Below the pieces are notes generated by a model. The model made no database searches, had not been told where the DNA came from, and saw nothing but the letters and a program-made list of their open reading frames with translations. From Thalassotalea euphylliae (GTDB taxonomy: Bacteria > Pseudomonadota > Gammaproteobacteria > Enterobacterales > Alteromonadaceae): a DNA stretch of 64,000 nt. Position numbers and translations under genes: made by a program. The stretch covers positions 868,001 through 932,000 of the forward strand of contig NZ_QUOT01000001.1 in the NCBI RefSeq assembly GCF_003390375.1, given 5' to 3'. How positions within the stretch are numbered: position 1 is the first letter of the stretch; each line of letters opens with the position of its first letter. Below, piece after piece: positions 25,185-33,737 of the stretch.

Positions 25185-27245
25185 ATGAAAACAATTCTAT
25201 CTTCTGCAATTTGTTCATCATTGCTATTGCTAGCTGGCTGTAACGCCATATCAGAATCAGCAACTACTGAAACAAGTTTCAAACAAACCGCACTTGCCTC
25301 TGGTATTAGCCAAGCAAACATGGACATGAGTGTTCGCCCGCAAGATAACTTCTACCGTTACGTTAACGGTGGCTGGTTAAAAGCAACTGAAATTCCAGGC
25401 GATAAAACGGCTATTGGCTCATTCTACGATTTACGTGATGACGCTGACGAAAACGTTAAAGCGATCATCGAAGAGCTAGCTGCTACGCCTAACTTGCAAG
25501 CAGGTTCAGATGAGCAAAAAGTTGCTGACTTATTCCGCTCTTATATGGATCAAGAAAAGCGTAACGGTTTAGGCATCATGCCAATTAAACCAATTTTAAA
25601 TGACATTAAGGCATTGAAAAACAAGTCTGATTTAATGGCGTTTTTTGGTCAATACCAATCAGTTGGTGTGACCAGCCCAATGTATTTATACATTAGCGTT
25701 GATGCCAAAGACTCTAGCCGTTATGCAACCCATGTGTGGCAAGGTGGTTTAGGTTTACCTGACAAAGATTACTACTTTAACGATGCACAGCGCTTTGTTG
25801 ATTTGCGCGCCGGCTACAAAGCACATATCGCGAAAATGTTTGCATTAGCAGGCTTTGACAATGGTGAAAAAGCAGGCGAAACAGTATTAGCATTAGAAAC
25901 TAAGATGGCTGAATACCACTGGACACGTGTGCAATCACGCGACAGTGAAAAGCGCTACAACAAATTTGAAACAGCTAATTTAAAGAGTGTTTCGGAAAAC
26001 ATTGATTGGTCAGCATACCTAGCAGCTCAAGGTGTTGCTTCGCAAAAAGACTTAATTGTTAACCAACCAGACTTTATCGAAGGCTTTGGTAAAGTATTAG
26101 CAGAAACGTCACTTGCTGATTGGCAAACTTACTTAAAATTCCACACGTTAAGTGCCTACTCAAGTTACCTAACTGCCGATTTAGACAACGAAAACTTTGA
26201 GTTTTTCTCAAAACAATTAAGTGGTCGTAAAGAGCAACGTCCTCAATGGAAACGTGGCGTTAGTGTAGTAAACAGCAACTTAGGTGAAGTGATCGGTAAA
26301 GTTTACGTATCACGTCACTTCAAGCCTGAAGCCAAAGCACGCATGAGTGAGCTAGTGGAAAACTTACGTAGCGCTTACGGTAAATCAATTGATAACCTAG
26401 CGTGGATGTCTGACGAAACCAAGCAAGCGGCACAAGTTAAACTTGCGGCGTTTACTCCGAAAATCGGCTACCCAGACAAGTGGGAAGATTACTCATCATT
26501 GATGATCAAAGGCGATGACTTAGTGGGCAATATCATTCGCTCAGGTAAAGTATCGCACCAAAAAGAAGTCGAAAAATTAGGCGGCCCAATTCGCAAATGG
26601 GAATGGGGTATGACACCGCAAACGGTCAATGCTTACTACAACCCAACCGTTAACGAAATTGTTTTCCCCGCGGCAATTTTACAACCGCCATTCTTTAACA
26701 TGAGTGCTGATGATGCGGTTAACTACGGTGGTATTGGTGCAGTAATTGGTCATGAAATGGGTCACGGCTTTGACGACCAAGGTAGCCGCTATGATGCTGA
26801 CGGCAACCTGCGTAACTGGTGGACTGAAAACGATTTAGCCGAGTTCCAAAAGCGCGCGGCAAACTTAGTTGAGCAGTACGATGGTTACCAAGTATTTGAA
26901 GACTTAAACGTTAACGGTAAGTTGACGCTAGGTGAAAACATTGGTGATTTATCAGGTGTGACGATCGCTTATAAAGCTTATAAGGCGTCGCTTAATGGTA
27001 AAGAAGCACCAGTGATTGATGGCCTAACAGGCGACCAACGCTTCTTTATGGGTTACGCACAAATTTGGCGTTCAAAAATCGTTGAAAAATCAATGCGTAA
27101 TCGCGTAGCGACTGACCCTCATTCACCGGGTGAGTTCCGTGCACTAGGTTCACTATCGAATATGGATGAATTCTACCAAGCGTTTGATGTAAAAGAAGGC
27201 GATGCGATGTATATCGCGCCAGAGCAACGTGTGAAAATTTGGTAA
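25185..27245 (+). CDS. pepO: M13 family zinc metallopeptidase, lipoprotein (PepO-like)
   Basis: 686-residue neprilysin-type endopeptidase. The signal peptide ends in a lipobox (LLLLAGC, Cys19), so the mature protein is probably anchored in a membrane facing the periplasm. Peptidase_M13_N covers about residues 48-430 (RPQDNFYRYVNGGWL) and the catalytic domain follows, with NAYYNPTVNEIVFPA, zinc site VIGHEMGHGFDD, the third ligand in LGENIGDLSG, and C-terminal PGEFRALG. It cleaves small peptides. No operon partner; a hairpin follows at 27261. Confidence 0.95.
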   Translation: MKTILSSAICSSLLLLAGCNAISESATTETSFKQTALASGISQANMDMSVRPQDNFYRYVNGGWLKATEIPGDKTAIGSFYDLRDDADENVKAIIEELAATPNLQAGSDEQKVADLFRSYMDQEKRNGLGIMPIKPILNDIKALKNKSDLMAFFGQYQSVGVTSPMYLYISVDAKDSSRYATHVWQGGLGLPDKDYYFNDAQRFVDLRAGYKAHIAKMFALAGFDNGEKAGETVLALETKMAEYHWTRVQSRDSEKRYNKFETANLKSVSENIDWSAYLAAQGVASQKDLIVNQPDFIEGFGKVLAETSLADWQTYLKFHTLSAYSSYLTADLDNENFEFFSKQLSGRKEQRPQWKRGVSVVNSNLGEVIGKVYVSRHFKPEAKARMSELVENLRSAYGKSIDNLAWMSDETKQAAQVKLAAFTPKIGYPDKWEDYSSLMIKGDDLVGNIIRSGKVSHQKEVEKLGGPIRKWEWGMTPQTVNAYYNPTVNEIVFPAAILQPPFFNMSADDAVNYGGIGAVIGHEMGHGFDDQGSRYDADGNLRNWWTENDLAEFQKRAANLVEQYDGYQVFEDLNVNGKLTLGENIGDLSGVTIAYKAYKASLNGKEAPVIDGLTGDQRFFMGYAQIWRSKIVEKSMRNRVATDPHSPGEFRALGSLSNMDEFYQAFDVKEGDAMYIAPEQRVKIW

Positions 27246-27260
27246 TAAAACCATAACGTA

Positions 27261-27301
27261 TAGGTCAACTAATTCAGGGTTATGCTGGTTTAGTTGGCCT
27301 A
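27261..27301 (+). terminator. Possible terminator hairpin after pepO
   Basis: TAGGTCAACTAA (27261-27272) pairs with TTAGTTGGCCTA (27290-27301) with one G-U pair. No T tract follows, so activity is uncertain. The rest of the 27302-27567 gap is AT-rich and shows no gene. Confidence 0.4.
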
Positions 27302-27567
27302 CAACTCAAATTTTATCCCCTTCCGGCAATTTCGCCCCACAGTTTTCATATTGACCACTTGCCTCAATTTTTAACTCTCTCCCTCATTTAGCTTTGAAAA
27401 AGTCGAACAGCTACTTGCTCACCTATTAGGTGTGTCGGCAAATTGTTGTAAATAATATGTTAATGCTTTACTAAATGGTATTTTTAGATTAGATTTCGCC
27501 CTGTTTAATACGCTAGCGATATTTGCTGGCAATGTTGTTATAAACTTTAGTAATGCAAGGATGAAGT

Positions 27568-28392
27568 ATGAAGAAGTTAGCTAGTTTCATTACCGCAACG
27601 ATGCTTAGCCTACCAGCAACTGCTGGTATGATCGTAAGCCAAACGGATTTTTCCGACACTTCAGCATGGCAACTTAATGGCGATGCTACGCAGAATAATG
27701 ATCGCTTGGTACTCACTCAAGGGCTCTCACAAAGTGGTAGCGCCTTTTTAAGTTCGTCGATTAATTTATTGAACGACACCTCATTTAGTGCGTTTTTTAC
27801 CTTTGAAATTTCTCAACCAGTGGGTTTAACCGACGTTGATGGCATACAAGGTGCTGACGGCTTAGTGTTTGTCGTACAAACAAATGACACCAATGTCGGG
27901 AGTCAAGGTTTAGGCATTGGCTATCAAGGGATTGCCAATAGTTTAGGCATTGAGTTCGACACTTGGACAAACACAACGCTAAACGATATTGATGGCAACC
28001 ATGTTGGTATCAACCTTGGCGGTAACAGCCAATCAGTTGCACAAGCATCTGAAAGCGATGCATTTAATACTGGTGGTATTTGGTCCGCATGGATTGATTA
28101 CAACGGTATTAATGATTTGCTGGAAGTACGGTGGTCAAATACAGGAACTCGCTCTAGCGATGCAGGTTTATCACTAAATGTTGATTTAGCTAGTGAACTG
28201 GGCAGTAGCGATGCTTTCTTCGGCTTTACCTCTGGTACCGCAGCTGGTGGCGGCTTACACGAGATTGTTAGCTTTGAATTTCGCAATGATTTTGCGCCCA
28301 TCAGCGCAGCTACGGCAATTGATGCACCGCCAGCTATTGCGCTAATGTTAGCTGGCCTGATTGGCATCGGGTATCGCAGAAAAGTAAAGTAG
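27568..28392 (+). CDS. Secreted L-type lectin-like protein with PEP-CTERM-like anchor
   Basis: 274 residues. A Sec signal peptide (1-19, ending PATAG) is followed by a legume-lectin-type beta-sandwich: GADGLVFVVQ, GIGYQGIANSLGIEFDTW, GNHVGINLGG, a metal/sugar loop region, and FFGFTSGTAAGGGLHEI. The C-terminus reads APPAIALMLAGLIGIGYRRK, the helix-plus-basic tail of PEP-CTERM sorting signals, although the canonical Pro-Glu-Pro is degenerate (APP). An exosortase elsewhere in the genome would be needed for processing. It probably binds carbohydrate at the cell surface or in matrix. AAGGATG ribosome site. Confidence 0.82.
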   Translation: MKKLASFITATMLSLPATAGMIVSQTDFSDTSAWQLNGDATQNNDRLVLTQGLSQSGSAFLSSSINLLNDTSFSAFFTFEISQPVGLTDVDGIQGADGLVFVVQTNDTNVGSQGLGIGYQGIANSLGIEFDTWTNTTLNDIDGNHVGINLGGNSQSVAQASESDAFNTGGIWSAWIDYNGINDLLEVRWSNTGTRSSDAGLSLNVDLASELGSSDAFFGFTSGTAAGGGLHEIVSFEFRNDFAPISAATAIDAPPAIALMLAGLIGIGYRRKVK

Positions 28393-28429
28393 TTATATAA
28401 CGTATTGATGCCAATCCGCATAACCTTAG

Positions 28430-28470
28430 GTATGACAATGCTTGCATAGCTGGCGTTGTCATACTGCTTT
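28430..28470. terminator. Hairpin between converging genes
   Basis: GTATGACAATGC (28430-28441) pairs with GCGTTGTCATAC (28453-28464), one G-U pair, then TGCTTTT. It separates the lectin gene from the converging binding-protein gene. Confidence 0.65.
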
Positions 28471-28530
28471 TACAGTGCTTGCTTAGCACTACATTCCCCA
28501 GACAGTTCTTTAATCAAACCCGCGACAAGC

Positions 28531-29394
28531 TTAATAATTGTCTACATATCGCTTAATAATCTTATCGATATCGCCTGCTTCAACCATCTGTTCCAGTGCC
28601 ATGCGCCATTTTTCAATATCTGTTGATGACATATTTAAGCCACCAGCTAAATACAATTCAGGTTCAATAAGCACTTCATGTTCGCTCAAGTTTTCTACTG
28701 GATAACTAGACTTTGAGGTTAAATAGCGGGCTAAGTGGAATTCTGTAAACCAATGTTTTACCAACTTTTCTGCCAGTAAGCTTAAACAGGCTTGTTCACT
28801 GGTTACCGAAATATAGTCTGTTTCACCATGGTTTTTCAGCCACGCTTCCATTGGCGTGTCGTAATGAACACAAAGCTTTGCACGATAATGCGGCGCTTCA
28901 GAGGCGATTGAATCTACTTGATCTGACTCTATTGCGCTGCCCGCCATTAACTGCTCGCCTTGGCTAGCGTTTATAGTTTCTTGCCAACTTAACAAGCCCA
29001 CTTTTATTGATACAACGGGCCCAATCCAAGTGTATAGGTGCTCACGCTCTGGGGTGCGCGCTAAGCCCGCCATCAAGGTATTTGGTTGATGTGATAGGGT
29101 TGATAGCGCGCGCTTTAGTGGCAAAATTTTACGATCAACTTGATAACCTATGCTTTGCGCTGCTTGTGCGGCAACATCCATATTAATACCAACAACCTTA
29201 TTTTCCTGCTGCCATGAAAACGGAGGAACTTCCGCCCCAATTAACGTGACTTTAGGTGTCGCATAGATGGCGGTCGATGCAGGTAAAATGGTGAAAACAA
29301 CCAGTGGTCGTAATAACGTTTTCAGCAGCTTAATGGTCAATGGCAAAGGTACAGCACTCAAGTTGAAGAAAGAATCAAACCAAGAATCAACCAA
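28531..29394 (-). CDS. Periplasmic amino-acid-type substrate-binding protein (SBP_bac_3)
   Basis: 287 residues. A hydrophobic N-terminal stretch (about 18-46, LTIKLLKTLLRPLVV... ending ASTAIYA) is probably a signal peptide with an over-long N-terminal region, so the real start may be later than the ATG at 29394. The mature part has the family-3 pattern VTLIGAEVPPFSW, GINMDVAAQAAQSIGYQV, MAGLARTPERE and LAGGLNMSS. No permease or ATPase gene is nearby, so it is an orphan and may serve sensing or a distant transporter. It converges on the lectin gene. Confidence 0.78.
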   Translation of the reverse strand: MVDSWFDSFFNLSAVPLPLTIKLLKTLLRPLVVFTILPASTAIYATPKVTLIGAEVPPFSWQQENKVVGINMDVAAQAAQSIGYQVDRKILPLKRALSTLSHQPNTLMAGLARTPEREHLYTWIGPVVSIKVGLLSWQETINASQGEQLMAGSAIESDQVDSIASEAPHYRAKLCVHYDTPMEAWLKNHGETDYISVTSEQACLSLLAEKLVKHWFTEFHLARYLTSKSSYPVENLSEHEVLIEPELYLAGGLNMSSTDIEKWRMALEQMVEAGDIDKIIKRYVDNY

Positions 29395-29705
29395 TGGTAG
29401 CCTTAACCCCCTTCTACTGCAATTTAAGTTAGTTCCGTATATTTAATGATATTTTGGTGCGTAGCCAAACAAAATGATTAAAATCTAATACAGCAAAATA
29501 GTTAATGCTTGGATGAGGCCAATTTTATAGTTTTTTTGTGCTAATAATTGAGCACTAAATCACCATTTAGAAAAACGGTTCAATAATCAACTATGAATTT
29601 TTTAATTCAATTACATGACAACCGATAAGCTGGCAATTAAAAACAACCAATATACCCTTATAATTCAACAACCTAACAATTTAAACTTCATCGTTCACTT
29701 TTTTC

Positions 29706-29759
29706 GATTGCAACAATCTACTCAATTAATTTTGAATTAGACACAACTTCCCCTATCAT
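29706..29759 (+). promoter_or_regulatory. Putative ahpC promoter with upstream inverted repeat
   Basis: TTGAAT (29732-29737), 16 bases, TATCAT (29754-29759) would start transcription about 58 bases before ahpC. Immediately upstream is GATTG-CAA-CAATC (29706-29718), where an activator such as OxyR would bind. The repeat matches an OxyR site only loosely. The rest of the 429-base gap (29395-29823) is AT-rich with no gene. Confidence 0.4.
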
Positions 29760-29823
29760 TCTCCCCGTAACAAACAAACAGACTTTTTTAGTTCATTACA
29801 GAACAACTATACGGAGAACGAAA

Positions 29824-30393
29824 ATGACTCAATCATTAATCAATACAAAATTACAACCATTTAACTCAACAGCTTTCCACAACGGTGATTTCGTTGACGT
29901 AACTGAGCAAGACTTACTAGGTAAATGGTCTGTAGTAATGTTCTACCCAGCAGATTTCACTTTCGTATGTCCTACTGAATTAGGTGACATGGCTGACCAC
30001 TACGCTAAGCTTCAAGAAATGGGCGTTGAAGTATACTCAGTATCAACTGACACTCACTTCACTCACAAAGCATGGCACGATGCGTCAGACACAATCAACA
30101 AGATCAAGTTCCCAATGCTTGCTGACCCTACAGGTAAAATCTCTCGCAACTTCGGCGTACTAATCGAAGAAGAAGGTTTAGCATTACGTGGTACTTTCGT
30201 CATCAACCCTGAAGGCGAAATCAAAGTTGCTGAAATTCACGACTTAGGTATTGGTCGCTCTGCATCTGAGCTAGTTCGTAAGGTTCAAGCTGCACAATAC
30301 GTAGCTGAGCACGACGGTGAAGTATGTCCAGCAGCTTGGACTCCAGGTGAAGAGACACTTGCTCCTTCTTTAGACCTAGTAGGTAAAATCTAA
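29824..30393 (+). CDS. ahpC: Alkyl hydroperoxide reductase C (2-Cys peroxiredoxin)
   Basis: Reduces hydrogen peroxide, organic peroxides and peroxynitrite in the cytoplasm, and is recycled by AhpF. 189 residues with peroxidatic Cys49 in FTFVCPTE and resolving Cys168 in GEVCPAAW, plus the GTFVINPEG strand. Codon choice is notably biased (TAC, GTA, TTC), as expected for a highly expressed gene. The GGAG ribosome site is 7 bases upstream. ahpF follows 209 bases later behind two palindromes. Confidence 0.97.
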   Translation: MTQSLINTKLQPFNSTAFHNGDFVDVTEQDLLGKWSVVMFYPADFTFVCPTELGDMADHYAKLQEMGVEVYSVSTDTHFTHKAWHDASDTINKIKFPMLADPTGKISRNFGVLIEEEGLALRGTFVINPEGEIKVAEIHDLGIGRSASELVRKVQAAQYVAEHDGEVCPAAWTPGEETLAPSLDLVGKI

Positions 30394-30430
30394 GCTAGCC
30401 TTTAGGTTAACGCCTAGAAAAGCTCTAATT

Positions 30431-30462
30431 GCAGATAAGGCTTAGGCCTAAGCCTTATCTGC
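30431..30462. repeat. 32-base perfect palindrome between ahpC and ahpF
   Basis: GCAGATAAGGCTTAGG is followed directly by its exact complement (30447-30462), with no loop bases. No T tract follows. It could act as a partial terminator, an mRNA-stabilising 3' structure for ahpC, or a protein site. Confidence 0.75.
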
Positions 30463-30482
30463 TGACTCAAAGAGTTTCTAAA

Positions 30483-30543
30483 TGGCTTAGCTAGATAACA
30501 AAGCGTAACAGTAGTTCTCACTGTCACGACTTAAGCTAAGCCA
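30483..30543 (+). promoter_or_regulatory. Second stem-loop upstream of ahpF
   Basis: TGGCTTAGCT (30483-30492) pairs with AGCTAAGCCA (30534-30543). The interior contains a smaller stem (CGT-ACAGT with ACTGT-ACG, each with one mismatched base). Together with the palindrome before it, it could set the ahpC to ahpF ratio. Confidence 0.5.
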
Positions 30544-30602
30544 CCATAATCCCAATTTTATTAGCATTGCTGCATCAATTGATGTGAGCGCAGGAGTTTA
30601 TC

Positions 30603-32183
30603 ATGTTAAATTCAGACTTAAAAACGCAGTTGAAAACTTATTTAGCGAACATCACAAAGCAAGTAACATTGAGCCTTGCCCTTGATGACAGCGCTAAATC
30701 ACAAGAATTAAAGCAGTTGGCAGACGATATTGCATCGCTATCAACACTTATCAAGATTGAAAACAGCACAGACGCAGCAGCACGTAAGCCGTCAATGACT
30801 GTTATCTCAGAAACTGGCACTAAATTAGCTTTTGCCGGTATCCCATTAGGCCACGAGTTCACGTCACTAGTGTTAGCACTATTGCACTCAGGTGGTCATC
30901 CGATCAAAGTATCGGAAGAAGAAATAGAACAAATTAAATCGTTAGAAGGTGAGTTCCATTTTGACACTTACATTTCTTTAAGCTGTCAAAACTGCCCAGA
31001 CGTAGTCCAAGCCTTAAACATTATGGCAGCAATCAATCCGCAAATTACCAGCACTATGATTGATGGTGGCTTGTTCGAAAGCGAAGTAAAAGATCGCAAC
31101 ATTATGGCGGTGCCAAGTGTTTACCTAAACGGTGAAAGCTTTGGTCAAGGCCGTATGTCACTAACCGACATTTTAAAGAAAGTTGATAAAAACGCAGGTG
31201 CTAAGCAAGCAGAAAAGCTTAACGAAAAAGAAGCATTTGACGTATTAATCGTCGGTGGTGGCCCAGCGGGTGCTTCAGCTGCTGTTTACGCAGCGCGTAA
31301 AGGCATTAAAACGGGTATTGTTGCTGACCGTTTCGGTGGTCAAGTTTTAGAAACTGTCGGTATTGAAAACTTTATCTCAGTGAAGAAAACCGAAGGCCCT
31401 AAATTAGTCGCTAGCCTTGAAGAGCACGTAAAAGACTACGACGTTGACATTATGACAGGTGCAAAAGGCGTTAAGTTAAGCAAAGACGAGCTAGTCAACA
31501 TTGAGCTAGACAATGGTGCCACACTAAAAAGTAAGAGTGTCATTGTTGCTACGGGTGCACGCTGGAGAAAAATGAACGTACCTGGTGAAGCTGAATACAG
31601 CGGCTCTGGTGTAGCTTACTGCCCACACTGTGACGGCCCACTATTTAAAGGCAAAAAAGTGGCGGTGATCGGTGGTGGTAACTCAGGTATTGAAGCGGCG
31701 ATTGATTTAGCAGGTATTGTTGAGCACGTGACTGTACTAGAATTTGATTCAAAACTACGTGCTGACGAAGTATTGCAACGCAAAGCAAAGTCTATGGGTA
31801 ACATTACTATTCTTACTCAAGCGCAAACTACCAAAGTATTAGGCGACGGTAACAAGGTAACTGGCCTTGCTTACACTGACCGCGCCACAGGTGACAGTCA
31901 CGAACTTGAACTAGCAGGTATCTTCGTTCAAATCGGCTTAGTACCTAACGCTGAATGGTTAGATGGCGACATTGATTTAACTAACCGTGGTGAAATCATT
32001 GTCAACGAGCGCGGCGAAACGTCAATGGATGGTGTATTTGCAGCCGGTGATGTAACCACTTCACCATACAAACAAATCGTTATCGCTATGGGTAACGGCG
32101 CCAATGCTAGCTTAGCAGCGTTTGATTACTTGATTCGCCAGGTCGATGAAAAAGGCGAAGAATCAGTTGAAAAAGTGGCTTAG
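30603..32183 (+). CDS. ahpF: Alkyl hydroperoxide reductase subunit F
   Basis: NADH-dependent flavoprotein disulfide reductase for AhpC. 526 residues: N-terminal tandem thioredoxin-fold domain (1 to about 195) with the CxxC in LSCQNCPDV, then a thioredoxin-reductase-like part with FAD site VGGGPAGASAAVYAARKG, redox pair CPHCDGP, NADH site VIGGGNSGIEAA and the C-terminal FAD motif GVFAAGDVTTSPYKQ. Complete and of normal length. AGGAG ribosome site. A clear terminator follows. Confidence 0.97.
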   Translation: MLNSDLKTQLKTYLANITKQVTLSLALDDSAKSQELKQLADDIASLSTLIKIENSTDAAARKPSMTVISETGTKLAFAGIPLGHEFTSLVLALLHSGGHPIKVSEEEIEQIKSLEGEFHFDTYISLSCQNCPDVVQALNIMAAINPQITSTMIDGGLFESEVKDRNIMAVPSVYLNGESFGQGRMSLTDILKKVDKNAGAKQAEKLNEKEAFDVLIVGGGPAGASAAVYAARKGIKTGIVADRFGGQVLETVGIENFISVKKTEGPKLVASLEEHVKDYDVDIMTGAKGVKLSKDELVNIELDNGATLKSKSVIVATGARWRKMNVPGEAEYSGSGVAYCPHCDGPLFKGKKVAVIGGGNSGIEAAIDLAGIVEHVTVLEFDSKLRADEVLQRKAKSMGNITILTQAQTTKVLGDGNKVTGLAYTDRATGDSHELELAGIFVQIGLVPNAEWLDGDIDLTNRGEIIVNERGETSMDGVFAAGDVTTSPYKQIVIAMGNGANASLAAFDYLIRQVDEKGEESVEKVA

Positions 32184-32232
32184 TTTCATTTAAAAGCCAA
32201 ATACGGCGTTATCGCCTACATTGAGAAAAGTT

Positions 32233-32258
32233 AAAAAGCAGCCTCGGCTGCTTTTTTT
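32233..32258 (+). terminator. Rho-independent terminator after ahpF
   Basis: AAAAAGCAGCC, very short loop, GGCTGCTTTTTTT. Strong GC stem with a T tract 50 bases after the ahpF stop. Confidence 0.9.
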
Positions 32259-32415
32259 GTTTTTTGCGCTATAATCGGCGAAATAGTTATTGCTAACAGC
32301 GGTTTATGTCTGCCTTTTGAAAAACTTCCTGTACGGGTAAACCAGTGGTATTGTGCCAAACAATGGCAAAACAGATACAGCCTCTATTAGATAGCAGAGT
32401 GAGTAACGTAGACGA

Positions 32416-32850
32416 ATGCTTAGTGTTGCAGAATTCATGACTCGCGATGTCATCAAAATTAACCTTGATGAGCGCCTGAACAAAGTTAAAGAGATCTTTG
32501 ATCAATATAAGTTCCATCACTTACTTGTGGTTGATAACAACAATGCGCTATGTGGTGTACTCTCGGATCGCGACTTATTCAGAGCACTGAGTCCTAATGT
32601 TGGCCTTGCTTCTGAAACCGCAAGAGACGCGGCGACGCTAAATAAGCGGGTACATCAAATCGCTGCTCGCAATCCCGTTTGCTTACCAACAAGTGCTAGT
32701 ATTACCGATGTCGTCAAGCAGTTACATGAACACCAAGTAACCTGCATGCCAATTGTGGACGAAATCAAACGACCTGTGGGTATTGTAACCACCAAAGATA
32801 TTATTCGCTTACTTCACGACAAAATTGAACCATCAAACACCAACCTTTAG
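32416..32850 (+). CDS. CBS-domain pair protein
   Basis: 144-residue stand-alone protein of two CBS motifs: the first about 5-60 (FMTRDVIKINLDERLNKVKEI, HHLLVVDNNNALCGVLSDRDLF), the second about 78-138 (ARNPVCLPTSASITDVVKQL, CMPIVDEIKRPVGIVTTKDII). Such Bateman modules bind adenine nucleotides and act as energy or redox sensors on partners, not identifiable here. It follows the ahpCF terminator, precedes a heptamer repeat and an acetyltransferase gene. Confidence 0.9.
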   Translation: MLSVAEFMTRDVIKINLDERLNKVKEIFDQYKFHHLLVVDNNNALCGVLSDRDLFRALSPNVGLASETARDAATLNKRVHQIAARNPVCLPTSASITDVVKQLHEHQVTCMPIVDEIKRPVGIVTTKDIIRLLHDKIEPSNTNL

Positions 32851-32858
32851 CCAATGTC

Positions 32859-32900
32859 CAAAGCCCAAAGCCCAAAGCCCAAAGCACAAAGCACAAAGAG
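32859..32900 (+). repeat. Heptanucleotide tandem repeat, six units
   Basis: CAAAGCC three times, CAAAGCA twice, then CAAAGAG, in register over 42 bases. The last unit provides the AAAGAGAG that serves as ribosome site for the ATG at 32907. The unit is not a multiple of three, and copy number changes would alter leader or promoter spacing. Confidence 0.9.
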
Positions 32901-32906
32901 AGTATA

Positions 32907-33368
32907 ATGACTCCAATAACTATTCGACCAGCAACGCTAATTGATATACCTACACTTGAATTATTCGAGCAAGGGGTCATCAGCGCGGAGCGCCCTGTGG
33001 CTGACAACTTGCGCAGTGGTGATATTACCTATTATGACTTAGCAGCACTTATCACAAGCGACGAATGCCAATTATTGGTAGCTGAAACTAGCAGCAAGCT
33101 AATTGCCAGCGGTTACATTAAAGTTAAACCCTCGCCTGCTCACCACAAGTACACAAACCACGGCTATATTGGATTTATTTATGTAGAACCTGAATTTCGC
33201 GGCCAAGGCATTAGCCAACAAGTGATAAAAGCGTTATTTGATTGGGCTAAACAGCAAGGAATTACTGAAGTGCTGCTCGATGTTTATAACGACAACGCCC
33301 CCGCCATTAAGGCCTATGAAAAACTAGGCTTTAAAAAAAGCCTAGTGCAAATGCGAGTTGAAGTTTAA
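32907..33368 (+). CDS. GNAT family N-acetyltransferase
   Basis: 153 residues with full GNAT topology: ITIRPATLIDIPTLELFEQ at the N-terminus, the acetyl-CoA loop YVEPEFRGQGISQQVIKAL (about 92-110) and the C-terminal VLLDVYNDNAPAIKAYEKLGFKK. It probably acetylates an amine or N-terminus; the acceptor is unknown. The start is preceded by the heptamer repeat that includes its ribosome site, so expression may vary with repeat number. Confidence 0.92.
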   Translation: MTPITIRPATLIDIPTLELFEQGVISAERPVADNLRSGDITYYDLAALITSDECQLLVAETSSKLIASGYIKVKPSPAHHKYTNHGYIGFIYVEPEFRGQGISQQVIKALFDWAKQQGITEVLLDVYNDNAPAIKAYEKLGFKKSLVQMRVEV

Positions 33369-33457
33369 CTGAGCTTGAGCGTTGCCCTCTTGTCTTAGCG
33401 TCTTTAAGCAGCGTCTTTAAACAAAAGCGCATGGCAAAACGAGCAAGGTTCAAGTTT

Positions 33458-33646
33458 TTATCCTTTGGTTTTGCTGGTCTTAATACCGAATATTGCATAC
33501 GCTGGGCAAAATTTAACAAGACCAGTTGCCACTAAAACAGCACCAAGCCAAGCCCATAGCGGCCCGCCAATAATCACCCAAATAATAAGTAATGAACCTA
33601 ATAAAACCCGTAATATGCGATCAATCGTGCCAATATTTAACGTCAT
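33458..33646 (-). CDS. DUF2892 (YgaP-like) inner-membrane protein
   Basis: 62 residues. MTLNIGTIDRILRVLLGSLLI and the second helix ending VATGLVKFCPAYAIFGI match the DUF2892 domain, the two-helix membrane part of the rhodanese YgaP. No rhodanese domain is attached. The Cys in KFCPAY is conserved in the family. GAGGAAA ribosome site. It lies 91 bases after a Crp/Fnr-family gene on the same strand and has its own CRP-like operator and -10 box in between, so it is a likely direct target of that regulator. Confidence 0.88.
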   Translation of the reverse strand: MTLNIGTIDRILRVLLGSLLIIWVIIGGPLWAWLGAVLVATGLVKFCPAYAIFGIKTSKTKG

Positions 33647-33691
33647 TGATTTTTCCTCTTGTTATCCAAAATCTCTTAAAAGCTGGCTTCG

Positions 33692-33732
33692 AGTATATGG
33701 TGGGAAAAATTAGTTTCAGTGACTAAAGTCAC
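33692..33732 (-). promoter_or_regulatory. CRP-like operator and -10 box before the DUF2892 gene
   Basis: GTGA-CTAAAG-TCAC (33719-33732) is a perfect inverted repeat with the N6 spacing of CRP sites (flanked A..A). On the minus strand a TATACT -10 box lies at 33697-33692. With a start near 33685 the operator centre falls about 41 bases upstream, the class II activator position. Confidence 0.6.
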
Positions 33733-33737
33733 ACAAG

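Noticed and set aside
27440..27470. TCGGCAAATTGTTG before the lectin gene as a sigma-54 promoter
   Set aside because: The -24 GG and -12 GC elements do not match at the required spacing.
29706..29718. Firm OxyR site before ahpC
   Set aside because: Only a short GATTG/CAATC repeat; the four-block OxyR pattern is not present, so only a weak regulatory call was made.
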